In this document: positions 44,535 through 52,235 of the stretch, piece after piece
How positions within the stretch are numbered: position 1 is the stretch's first letter
Layout: the number at the start of each line of letters is the position of its first letter
DNA from: Spirosoma oryzicola
Lineage (GTDB): Bacteria; Bacteroidota; Bacteroidia; Cytophagales; Spirosomataceae
Direction of reading: 5' to 3'
Assembly (NCBI RefSeq): GCF_021233055.1
Contig: NZ_CP089538.1
Span: 1,717,501-1,781,500, forward strand
Length of the DNA stretch: 64,000 nucleotides
The notes under the pieces: generated by a model
What the model was told of the DNA's origin: nothing
Databases searched by the model: none
The model's input: the letters and a program-made list of their open reading frames with translations, nothing else
Position numbers and translations under genes: made by a program

Positions 44535-46454
44535 ATGAAGAATTGGCTCTACGGCCTGCTTGCCATTGCTTCCGTTTCGTTCGTTCGGGCACAAACGACG
44601 CCCGCAGCCAGCTATGTGCGGGAGAATTACCAGAAGTTTGAATACAAAATCCCGATGCGCGACGGGACAAAGCTGCACACTAACGTTTACGTTCCTAAAG
44701 ACGCTTCACCGACGAACAAATACCCGTTCATGATGCAGCGGACGTGTTATAGCGTGGCTCCTTACGGCCCCGACACGTATCCAAATGCCGTTGGCCCGTC
44801 GGGTACGCTCATGCGTGACAAATACATTTTCGTCTACCAGGACGTGCGTGGGCGCTGGGCTTCGGAAGGGACCTGGACAAACATGACGCCGACCGTAACC
44901 GATCAACAACCTGCCACCGCCAGCAAGAAAAAAGGTAAAGCACCCGCCCGTCAGTCGGCGATGGCCGTCGATGAAAGCTCGGATACGTACGATACGGTGG
45001 AGTGGCTCCTCAAAAACGTACCGAACAACAACGGTCGTGCTGGACAGTGGGGCATTAGTTATCCCGGTTTTTATACCATTGCCGGAGCCGTTGGCGCTCA
45101 CCCCGCGTTGAAAGCGTCGTCGCCCCAAGCCCCCGTATCGGACTTTTTCTTCGACGATTTTCACCACAACGGCGCATTCATTCAGGCGTATCTGTTTACC
45201 TTCCCGGTGTTTGGTGTTCAGCATCCGCAGCCTACTACGGAAGCCTGGTACAACAATCAGCTCATTAGTACCAAAAGCAAGGACGGTTTTCAGTGGCAGT
45301 ACGATCTGGGTCCGCTGAAAAATGCTGACAAGTATTACAAGGATAATTTCTTCTGGCAGGAAACGGTCGAGCACCCGAATTACGACGAGTTCTGGCAGAA
45401 ACGAAGCATCATTCCGCACCTGAAAAACATCAAACACGCGCTGATGACCGTTGGGGGCTGGTTCGATGCTGAGGATCTATACGGTCCGCTCACTATTTAC
45501 AAGAACGTTGAAAAAAATAATCCCGGCACTTACAACACGCTCGTGATGGGACCGTTCGGCCACGGGCGCTGGTCGCGGGAAACGGGCCATACGCTCCACA
45601 GTAACGTTTATTTCGGCGATAGCATTGCGACGTTCTACCAGCGGAATATCGAAGCGAAATTCTTTAACCACTTCCTGAAAGGTCCCGGCGACGGAAAGAC
45701 GGGCTTGCCTGAAGCGTATCTGTTCAACACGGGCCGGAATGAGTGGAAAACGTTCGATAAATGGCCTGCTGCCAGTGCACAAACCGTGCAGTTCTCGCTG
45801 ACTAGCGACGGCCAATTAACGCAACAGGCTGGAAACGGGGGTAAGTTTTCAGAATTTATCAGCGATCCATTGAAGCCCGTTCCGTACACCGAAGACAACA
45901 CGACCACGCAGGGCTTTACGCCGTTCAATTACATGTCGGAAGATCAGCGGTTTGCCAGCCGTCGACCGGATGTGCTGACTTTCCAGACCGATGTGTTGAC
46001 CGACGATCTGACGCTGGGCGGTGAAATAATGGCTAAGTTAAAGGTGAGTACGACTGGTACCGATGCCGATTGGGTTGTAAAACTAATCGATGTGTACCCA
46101 CCCGACGAACCAAACCATCCGTACATGCCGAACAAAAACATTACGCTGGGCAACTACCAGCAGATGGTTCGTTCGGAAGCCATGCGGGGACGGTTCCGTA
46201 ACTCGTTTGAGAAGCCGGAGCCGTTTAAATCGGGCGAGGTAACCGACGTAAATTTCCGTTTGCAGGATGTACTGCATACCTTCAAGAAAGGCCACCGGGT
46301 TATGATCCAGGTGCAAAGTACGTGGTTCCCACTCATCGACCGGAACCCACAGAAGTACGTCGATAATATATTCAAAGCTAACGCCGAAGACTTCCAGAAA
46401 GCGACCCATCGGGTTTACGATAACTCGGTCATTGAAGTACAGGTGCTGAAATAA
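44535..46454 (+). CDS. CocE/NonD-family hydrolase (alpha-amino acid ester hydrolase type)
   Basis: 639 residues with a signal peptide ending VRAQ (residue 20). The alpha/beta-hydrolase core is of the Xaa-Pro dipeptidyl-peptidase S15/CocE group: nucleophile Ser175 in WGISYPGF, Asp311 in GGWFDAEDLYG, His343 in FGHGRWS. A C-terminal jelly-roll domain (about 420-639) includes LTLGGEIMAKLKVSTTGTDADWVVKLID and HRVMIQVQSTWFP, typical for the family. Members cleave amino-acid esters, beta-lactam side chains or short acyl compounds. A Lys/Ala/Gln-rich insert (about 122-146, SKKKGKAPARQ) breaks the N-terminal domain. Single gene; substrate unknown. Confidence 0.93.
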   Translation: MKNWLYGLLAIASVSFVRAQTTPAASYVRENYQKFEYKIPMRDGTKLHTNVYVPKDASPTNKYPFMMQRTCYSVAPYGPDTYPNAVGPSGTLMRDKYIFVYQDVRGRWASEGTWTNMTPTVTDQQPATASKKKGKAPARQSAMAVDESSDTYDTVEWLLKNVPNNNGRAGQWGISYPGFYTIAGAVGAHPALKASSPQAPVSDFFFDDFHHNGAFIQAYLFTFPVFGVQHPQPTTEAWYNNQLISTKSKDGFQWQYDLGPLKNADKYYKDNFFWQETVEHPNYDEFWQKRSIIPHLKNIKHALMTVGGWFDAEDLYGPLTIYKNVEKNNPGTYNTLVMGPFGHGRWSRETGHTLHSNVYFGDSIATFYQRNIEAKFFNHFLKGPGDGKTGLPEAYLFNTGRNEWKTFDKWPAASAQTVQFSLTSDGQLTQQAGNGGKFSEFISDPLKPVPYTEDNTTTQGFTPFNYMSEDQRFASRRPDVLTFQTDVLTDDLTLGGEIMAKLKVSTTGTDADWVVKLIDVYPPDEPNHPYMPNKNITLGNYQQMVRSEAMRGRFRNSFEKPEPFKSGEVTDVNFRLQDVLHTFKKGHRVMIQVQSTWFPLIDRNPQKYVDNIFKANAEDFQKATHRVYDNSVIEVQVLK

Positions 46455-46461
46455 TGGTTTT

Positions 46462-46609
46462 TCGACAGGATTTACATGATTGACAGGATTACTTACTGAT
46501 CTCAATTTAATTAATGAAGTAGAACCTGTTTAGAGTATTCTCTGATTTAGTTTTGACAGGCTGACGAATTGAAATCAATAATCCTGTCAATCGTGTTAAT
46601 CCTGTCAAA
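46462..46609. repeat. GACAGGATT-type intergenic repeat in inverted copies
   Basis: About 46464-46491 reads GACAGGATTTACATGATTGACAGGATT and a near-exact reverse complement lies at about 46579-46607. Each copy has two GACAGGATT cores, and a further GACAGG sits at 46555. This sort of repeat is widespread between genes in many bacterial phyla. No coding potential is seen. Confidence 0.75.
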
Positions 46610-46626
46610 AGATTAATTGTCAGACT

Positions 46627-46908
46627 ATGAAAGCCATCTGGAACGGTGAAACCATCGCAGAAAGCAACGATACCGTCGTTGTCGAAAATAACCACTATTT
46701 TCCGAAGGACTCGGTCAAGGCCGATTACTTAGTGGACAGTCAAACGCATACGACCTGTCCGTGGAAAGGATTAGCGTCGTATTACTCGCTGTCGGTCGAT
46801 GGCAAAACGAACGCGGATGCCGCCTGGTATTATCCTGATCCGAAACCAGCCGCCAGTCAGATCAAAGACCGGGTAGCGTTCTGGAAAGGCGTTCAGGTGG
46901 TCGATTAA
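46627..46908 (+). CDS. DUF427 domain protein
   Basis: 93 residues, the usual length. MKAIWNGETIAESNDTVVVENNHYFP at the start and HTTCPWKGLASYYSL in the middle are the family hallmarks, with WYYPDPKPAASQIKDRVAFW near the end. The family is small, cytosolic and largely uncharacterised. Its stop is 2 bases before the ABC transporter ATPase start, so it is co-expressed with the importer; it may be linked to use of the imported compound, but no activity can be claimed. Confidence 0.93.
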   Translation: MKAIWNGETIAESNDTVVVENNHYFPKDSVKADYLVDSQTHTTCPWKGLASYYSLSVDGKTNADAAWYYPDPKPAASQIKDRVAFWKGVQVVD

Positions 46909-46910
46909 CC

Positions 46911-47624
46911 ATGATCGAGATTCAAAACCTGACCAAACAATTTGCGTCGCATACGGCCGTCGATAACGTTTCGTTGTCGGTCGGGCGTGGCGAAACGCTG
47001 GTTCTGCTGGGCACGAGCGGCTGCGGCAAAACCACCACGCTAAAAATGATTAACCGACTGATCGAGCCTACTACAGGCTCGATTCGCGTTGATGGGGTCG
47101 ATGTCCGGCAGCAGAACGGTCCTGAACTGCGTCGACGCATTGGTTACGTCATTCAGGACGGCGGGTTATTTCCGCATTATACCGTTGCGGAGGCAATCGC
47201 TACCGTTCCAAAATTACTGACTTGGGAGGCATCCCAGATTGAGCAGCGAACCCACGAATTGCTGGAAAAACTGCAATTGCCCCAAAACCTGTTGGCGCGT
47301 TATCCAGCTGAATTGAGCGGAGGGCAGCGACAGCGCGTTGGACTGGCGCGGGCGTTGGCCGCTCGTCCGCCCGTGGTGCTTATGGACGAACCATTTGGCG
47401 CGCTGGACCCTTTCACGCGTCGTCACGTTCGTCGGGAACTGTTCGGATTGAACGAGTTAAAAGAAACAACGGTCGTGCTGGTGACGCATGACGTAGGGGA
47501 AGCCCTCGAACTAGCGGATCGCATCGTCCTGATGGACAAAGGCCGCATTGTCCAGATCGGACCGCCCGATGAACTAAGGCAGCAGCCCGCCAACGCGTTT
47601 GTCAAGGATTTTATGGATGTCTGA
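46911..47624 (+). CDS. ABC importer ATPase (OpuCA/EgtUA-like)
   Basis: 237 residues. Walker A LLGTSGCGKTTTL (32-44), Q-loop region IGYVIQDGGLFPHYTV, signature LSGGQRQRVGLARAL, Walker B VVLMDEPFGALDP and switch His in VTHDVGEALEL are all intact. It ends soon after the core and lacks the CBS domains found in OpuCA of Bacillus. IEPTTGSIRVDGVDV and the FPHYTVAEAIATVPKLL stretch fit the quaternary-amine or ergothioneine importer group. The permease/binding fusion starts 64 bases downstream. Confidence 0.94.
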   Translation: MIEIQNLTKQFASHTAVDNVSLSVGRGETLVLLGTSGCGKTTTLKMINRLIEPTTGSIRVDGVDVRQQNGPELRRRIGYVIQDGGLFPHYTVAEAIATVPKLLTWEASQIEQRTHELLEKLQLPQNLLARYPAELSGGQRQRVGLARALAARPPVVLMDEPFGALDPFTRRHVRRELFGLNELKETTVVLVTHDVGEALELADRIVLMDKGRIVQIGPPDELRQQPANAFVKDFMDV

Positions 47625-47688
47625 TCACAGATGAAGGAAATGCCGCTTCCTGTTCGGCTAACGCCATCGCCGTATTCACGCAACAACT

Positions 47689-49242
47689 ATGCTCGAATTT
47701 ATACGTCAGAACGCCGATAAATTGCTGGAACAAGTCCTGACTCATGTCGGACTAACGTTTGTTTCGCTGCTGTTTGCCTTGTTGATCGGTGTGCCGTTGG
47801 GCATCGGTATTGCCCGCCGTCCCCGACTGGCGAGTGGTGTTTTGGGCGTAGCGGGCGTTTTGCAAACCGTACCGAGTGTCGCACTGCTAGGGTTTCTGAT
47901 TCCGTTGATTGGTATCGGTGTCTGGCCCGCGCTGGTTGCCCTGTTCCTGTACGCGCTTTTACCCATCATCCGCAATACCTACGTGGGGATCACCGAAGTA
48001 AGTCCGTCGGTGAAGGAAGCCGCGAAGGGGGTGGGCATGACCGACCGGCAGGTGCTGACAAAGGTAGAATTTCCGTTGGCCCTGCCGGTTATCTTCGCGG
48101 GTGTCCGCACGGCAACGGTTATCAATGTTGGGGTGGCGACTCTGGCGGCTTATGTGGCAGCTGGCGGACTGGGTGAGTTTATTTTTAGCGGTATTGCGCT
48201 CAGTAACGTGAATATGATGCTGGCCGGAGCGATTCCCGCAGCACTGCTGGCCGTTGGCTTCGATCTTGCGTTGGCACGCCTACAGCGGTTGTCGGGGAAG
48301 CGTTTACGGGTCGGTGCCTTGACGTTCTTGTTGCTGGTGCCTTTTTTATCGGCGTTTTACCTGCTGCCGGGTCGGGAAGATAAGCTCGTTGCCGGGTTTG
48401 CCCATGAATTTTACGGTCGGGCCGATGGTTATCCCGGTCTGCAAAAAACGTACGGCTTACAGTTACGTCCTAGGCTCATCGATCAGAATTTGATGTACGA
48501 AGCCATCCGCCGGAAACAGGTGGACATCATCAGCGGCTACTCGACCGACGGGCGAATCAAAGCGTATGACCTGCTGGTACTGGCCGATAACCGTCACGCT
48601 TTCCCGCCCTACGATGCCGCGCCGATCGTCCGTCAGACGACGCTTAACCGCTATCCCGATCTTGGCCCAACGCTCAATTTACTGGCCGGAAAACTGACCG
48701 ATTCAGTAATGACTGCCCTGAACTACCAGGTCGATTACGAAAAAAAAGCACCGGAAGCAGTAGCGCGTACCTTCCTGAACCAACTGGGTTTGTACAAAAC
48801 GCCGACGCCGGGTGAGCGAACCGAGACGGTTGTGATGGGCTCGAAGGTGTTTACTGAACAGTACATTCTGGCCGAAGTGTACCGCCAGCTTATCGAAGGA
48901 CAGACACAACTCCGTGTAGCCACGCGCACCGGCCTGGGAGGAACGCAAATTTGTTTTGACGCCCTGCGTACGGGTGCGATTGATTTCTATCCTGAATACA
49001 CCGGAACGGGCTTACTGGTGATTCTGCAACCACCGGCTGACCAGTTAAAAACGCTTCCCATACAGTCGGACTCGGTATACCGATTTGTTCAGCAGCAATT
49101 TCTTGACAAGTACCAGCTCAGTTGGCTAAAACCGCTGGGATTCAACAATAGCTACTGCCTGATGATGCGTCGGGAACAGGCTCGCCAACTGGGTATTCAA
49201 TCAATTGACGACTTAGTGGGTGTACTTACCAAACGACGATAG
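47689..49242 (+). CDS. ABC importer permease fused to a circularly permuted OpuBC/EgtU-type binding domain
   Basis: 517 residues. Residues 1-195 are the OpuCB-type permease (EAAKGVGMTDRQVLTKVEFPLALPVI is the EAA loop). A hydrophobic segment (205-226) leads to the substrate-binding domain. In OpuBC, OpuCC and EgtU the order is GxKxFTEQxIL... then wLxxlGFxNTYxL... then DGYxxLxxxYG... and YSTDGRI. Here the last half comes first: FYGRADGYPGLQKTYG, ISGYSTDGRIKAYDLLVL and FPPYDAAPIV (233-368), then GSKVFTEQYILAEVYRQL, GLGGTQICFDALRTGAIDFYPEYTGT and FNNSYCLMMRRE (380-517). All parts seem present, so the domain is permuted rather than broken. Substrate (choline, betaine, ergothioneine or other) is unknown. 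Confidence 0.93.
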   Translation: MLEFIRQNADKLLEQVLTHVGLTFVSLLFALLIGVPLGIGIARRPRLASGVLGVAGVLQTVPSVALLGFLIPLIGIGVWPALVALFLYALLPIIRNTYVGITEVSPSVKEAAKGVGMTDRQVLTKVEFPLALPVIFAGVRTATVINVGVATLAAYVAAGGLGEFIFSGIALSNVNMMLAGAIPAALLAVGFDLALARLQRLSGKRLRVGALTFLLLVPFLSAFYLLPGREDKLVAGFAHEFYGRADGYPGLQKTYGLQLRPRLIDQNLMYEAIRRKQVDIISGYSTDGRIKAYDLLVLADNRHAFPPYDAAPIVRQTTLNRYPDLGPTLNLLAGKLTDSVMTALNYQVDYEKKAPEAVARTFLNQLGLYKTPTPGERTETVVMGSKVFTEQYILAEVYRQLIEGQTQLRVATRTGLGGTQICFDALRTGAIDFYPEYTGTGLLVILQPPADQLKTLPIQSDSVYRFVQQQFLDKYQLSWLKPLGFNNSYCLMMRREQARQLGIQSIDDLVGVLTKRR

Positions 49243-49279
49243 GGCAAACGATTCAATCAGTATAATTGCATGAGGTGGG

Positions 49280-49287
49280 TACTTTTG
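49280..49287 (+). promoter_or_regulatory. Possible -7 element for the 49326 gene
   Basis: TACTTTTG matches TAnnTTTG and lies 38 bases before the ATG at 49326, but there is no TTG at the usual upstream distance. Confidence 0.35.
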
Positions 49288-49325
49288 GCAAAAGTTGCCC
49301 GTAAATTACCTACTGTTCCGACTCA

Positions 49326-50594
49326 ATGAACGCTTTTTACCGAACCTGTAAAGCCCAAAACTCCGTAGGCCATGCATCGATTATAATTCTTCTAACGGTT
49401 CTTCTGCTGGGGCTGAACGGATGCAAAACCAAAGAGATTGCGCCCGTTGAACCAGCCGAACAGCCCCTACCGCTCCCCGCTCCGAGTTGGCAACTTAATG
49501 GTGACATCACGCTTGAAAATAAATTTCTATTGGCCGCTCACGCTAATCAAAAGCGGCTGGTGGTTGCCTGTACAGAAGGGTTTTTCCAGTTGGATGCGGG
49601 CGATTCGTCTTTTGTGCGAGCGGGAGGATTTGGGCGGATGGTGCCGAGATTAGGAACTAGGGGAAGCGCGAACGTGGGTCTGTCGCTGTATCCGCCCATA
49701 CTCAGTAATAACCTGTACGTGTCTGTACAAACGGATAAAAAAATAGTAGGGCTGTCGTACATCGGCAATACATTTCAGGAATCAGACTACTACAGTGATA
49801 GCGGAGCCGGTATTTATCCTGATCTGTTCGATCCTACAAAAAATCTGACGATTGCGGCTCAAGATTTCCGGTACAACCAACCCTTTGGCGCGTTCAACGA
49901 ACAGGTAAACACATTACTGTTACATTCCTCACAAGGGGTACTCCTGGTGTCCCGCAAAGACACATCAAAAGTTTTCTCGCTGCTCAAGCCGACCGGAAGC
50001 AATTACCAGGAAATGATGAACAACAACTATCGACTGATTCCGATCGCGCTACCCTTAACGGGCACGTACAAAACGTCCGTACGAACTTCTATCGCTGTAG
50101 GCGACCACTTTATAGCGACGCCCGGCGAAAGCCTGTTATTCAATGACGTATATCTGTACGCTATTTACCCGGATGGAACGGTTAAAAAAGTGCCTACCCC
50201 ATCGATTGTCCCCAGTACGTACTTTTTCTACAAAGGCAAACTATACGGCTACCAGCAGTATGATGGCTTACTGGTTCGCTCAACAGACGGAGGGTTTACC
50301 TGGCAAAAACTGATCAAAATAAGCTTTAGCAGTAACGTCAATTTTGCGGAGATCGATGGTCGCCTGATTGCGTACGGGCAAAGTCAGGTACTCTTGCTGG
50401 ACGACGGAACCGAAACGTTTTCGACTTACCACTCAGAAACAAACAAATTCGACCAACTGATCAATACCGGCCTGGCTGGCAACAAGATAACGGGTCTTGC
50501 CAGTCTTGGCAAGATGGTTTACGCCACAACATTGAGTGGTTTATATCAGATCAAACTGGCCGATTTTTTCACGAAACAGCCCGCATCGGATTAA
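49326..50594 (+). CDS. Putative lipoprotein with BNR/beta-propeller-like repeats
   Basis: 422 residues. After a long n-region the hydrophobic stretch ends LLLGLNGCKTK, a lipoprotein site at about Cys33, followed by a Pro/Glu-rich linker. The rest is beta-rich with repeated strands, and one clear Asp-box-like motif RSTDGGFTWQKL (about residue 322), as in BNR/sialidase-type and sortilin-type propellers. No catalytic set of a sialidase is seen. It is likely a surface-exposed binding or structural lipoprotein. Single gene between the ABC importer and the convergent DNA glycosylase. Confidence 0.82.
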   Translation: MNAFYRTCKAQNSVGHASIIILLTVLLLGLNGCKTKEIAPVEPAEQPLPLPAPSWQLNGDITLENKFLLAAHANQKRLVVACTEGFFQLDAGDSSFVRAGGFGRMVPRLGTRGSANVGLSLYPPILSNNLYVSVQTDKKIVGLSYIGNTFQESDYYSDSGAGIYPDLFDPTKNLTIAAQDFRYNQPFGAFNEQVNTLLLHSSQGVLLVSRKDTSKVFSLLKPTGSNYQEMMNNNYRLIPIALPLTGTYKTSVRTSIAVGDHFIATPGESLLFNDVYLYAIYPDGTVKKVPTPSIVPSTYFFYKGKLYGYQQYDGLLVRSTDGGFTWQKLIKISFSSNVNFAEIDGRLIAYGQSQVLLLDDGTETFSTYHSETNKFDQLINTGLAGNKITGLASLGKMVYATTLSGLYQIKLADFFTKQPASD

Positions 50595-50615
50595 GTCGTC
50601 CTTGTGTAGCACGGT

Positions 50616-51251
50616 TTACTTCTTGCTGATGTATCGGTTTCCTTTCACGTAGTACCGGTACGGTAAATCAGCCCCGTATGTGATACCAATCCGTGTGGTC
50701 GTTACCATGTCGAAATCGTGCAGGACCGGACCGCGAATAAATAAACTGCTGGTTGTCAGCGAGGCAAAATTGTCTTTCTGCCGGTTGATGCCCATTGAAA
50801 TCGTCAGTTTACCCGGACCGTTACAAAGATTGCGCTGACCGTCGGCGGTAGTCGGGTCAATGGTGTTGTTGCGGTAGCGCTCAAAGCCCGTTTTGAAGGC
50901 TTCGTTGCGTCGAATGCCCATCAGGTCGATTCCTTCCGTTGGCTCCAGCGCGCGGACCAGTACGGCTTCGCCAATACTTTCCGGTCCGGTTACGATGTTG
51001 ATGCAGTTGTGGTGGTTATAGATCTGATAAACGTACAGCGTTCCGGCGGGGCCGAACATAGCGGCATTGCGGGTCGTTTGCCGACGGTAGGCGTGGCAGG
51101 CCGGGTCGCCGGTGATGTAGCCTTCGGTTTCGACAATGATGCCAGCAGTTGTCCCTTCCGGGCTTTCGTGAACCAGCTCGCAGCCAAGCAGCAGCTGGGC
51201 CAGTGTCAGCGTATCATGCGATTGGTAAAAATCAAGCGGAAGCTTTTGCAT
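50616..51251 (-). CDS. mpg: 3-methyladenine DNA glycosylase (AAG/MPG family)
   Basis: 211 residues, the normal length of bacterial AAG proteins. It removes alkylated or deaminated purines from DNA. Key stretches: TLAQLLLGCELVHESPEGTTAGIIVETEGY with the catalytic Glu (about 47), DPACHAYRRQTTRNAAMFGPAGTLYVYQIYNHHNCINIVT, EAVLVRALEPTEGI, and LCNGPGKLTISMGINRQKD. All are in the right order. Its start is 6 bases from the stop of the upstream yicC-like gene, so both are in one minus-strand unit. Confidence 0.94.
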   Translation of the reverse strand: MQKLPLDFYQSHDTLTLAQLLLGCELVHESPEGTTAGIIVETEGYITGDPACHAYRRQTTRNAAMFGPAGTLYVYQIYNHHNCINIVTGPESIGEAVLVRALEPTEGIDLMGIRRNEAFKTGFERYRNNTIDPTTADGQRNLCNGPGKLTISMGINRQKDNFASLTTSSLFIRGPVLHDFDMVTTTRIGITYGADLPYRYYVKGNRYISKK

Positions 51252-51257
51252 GGCTGC

Positions 51258-52145
51258 TTAGATCACATTCATGGTCTGCTCCTTGATTTTTTCCAGCTCG
51301 TCTTTCATCTGGACCACGAACCGCTGAATAGCCGCATCGTTGGCTTTGGAACCGATGGTATTGATCTCGCGACCAATTTCCTGCGAAATGAAGTTTAGCT
51401 TCTTGCCGTTGGCTTCTTCGCTCGACAAGACTTCCAGAAAATACGCCAAATGACTTTTCAAGCGAACCTTCTCTTCCGAAATGTCAAACTTTTCGACGTA
51501 GTAAACCAGCTCCTGTTCGAAACGATTCTGATCGAAGGTTTCGCTATCAAGCAGTTCCTTGACCGAGTTACGCATCCGCTCCCGAACCGCCGGAATCCGC
51601 CGAACGTCCTGCTGTTCAACATCGGCCAGCCGGTCCGTAATGGTTTGAATATACTCCTGAAATTTGCTTTCCAGAACGGCTCCGTCCTGCCGACGAAACT
51701 CGTCGCACCGGCGAATGGCTTCTTGTACCGCAGCTTGGATGGTTGCCCAATCGGATGCATCGGAGGTGGGGTCCACTGATTCGGTTTGGTACGCATTCGG
51801 TTGTTGGAGAGCAAGTTGCAAAACGTCGCTGTCCGAAACGCTCATGAGCATACCATTGGCCGTTTCTTTCAGATCAGCGACATAAGCGCCGACCAGCGGC
51901 CGATTGATCGTCACGCCGGGTTTTACGGCGTTGGTACGGGTCAGATTAATCGATAACTCAACTTTACCTCGCTCCAACTGCTGCGTGAGTAACGCCCGCA
52001 ACTCGATTTCTTTGTCGGAAAACTGCCGGGGAATGCGGCAATAGATGTCCAAAAATTTAGAATTGAGCGTTTTTACTTCGGCCGTTACAGACAGGCTACC
52101 AGCCTCTACTGTTGCGTTGCCAAAGCCGGTCATGGATTTAAGCAT
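51258..52145 (-). CDS. yicC: YicC/YloC-family endoribonuclease
   Basis: 295 residues. The N-terminus SMTGFGNATVEAGSLSVTAEVKTLNSKFLDI and the C-terminal DUF1732 part RLKSHLAYFLEVL, GKKLNFISQEIGREINTIGSKANDAAIQRFVVQMKDELEKIKEQ are characteristic. E. coli YicC has been shown to cleave RNA and aid sRNA turnover; the same role is presumed. The central helical region (about 95-240) is variable in the family. It precedes the DNA glycosylase gene with a 6-base gap. Confidence 0.94.
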   Translation of the reverse strand: MLKSMTGFGNATVEAGSLSVTAEVKTLNSKFLDIYCRIPRQFSDKEIELRALLTQQLERGKVELSINLTRTNAVKPGVTINRPLVGAYVADLKETANGMLMSVSDSDVLQLALQQPNAYQTESVDPTSDASDWATIQAAVQEAIRRCDEFRRQDGAVLESKFQEYIQTITDRLADVEQQDVRRIPAVRERMRNSVKELLDSETFDQNRFEQELVYYVEKFDISEEKVRLKSHLAYFLEVLSSEEANGKKLNFISQEIGREINTIGSKANDAAIQRFVVQMKDELEKIKEQTMNVI

Positions 52146-52161
52146 TTGTGAATTGGTTAAA

Positions 52162-52229
52162 GTTTTTGGTACGTAGCCAGTCGGTCAGGAACCAGGTGTT
52201 CATATGACGAACGGCTGCGTACCAAAAAC
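52162..52229 (-). terminator. Long hairpin after pdxA
   Basis: GTTTTTGGTACGTAGCC and GGCTGCGTACCAAAAAC are 17-base arms with one G-T-type mismatch around a 34-base loop. It starts 7 bases past the pdxA stop and ends 17 bases before the yicC start, so it could end pdxA transcription. Confidence 0.6.
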
Positions 52230-52235
52230 AGTGCA

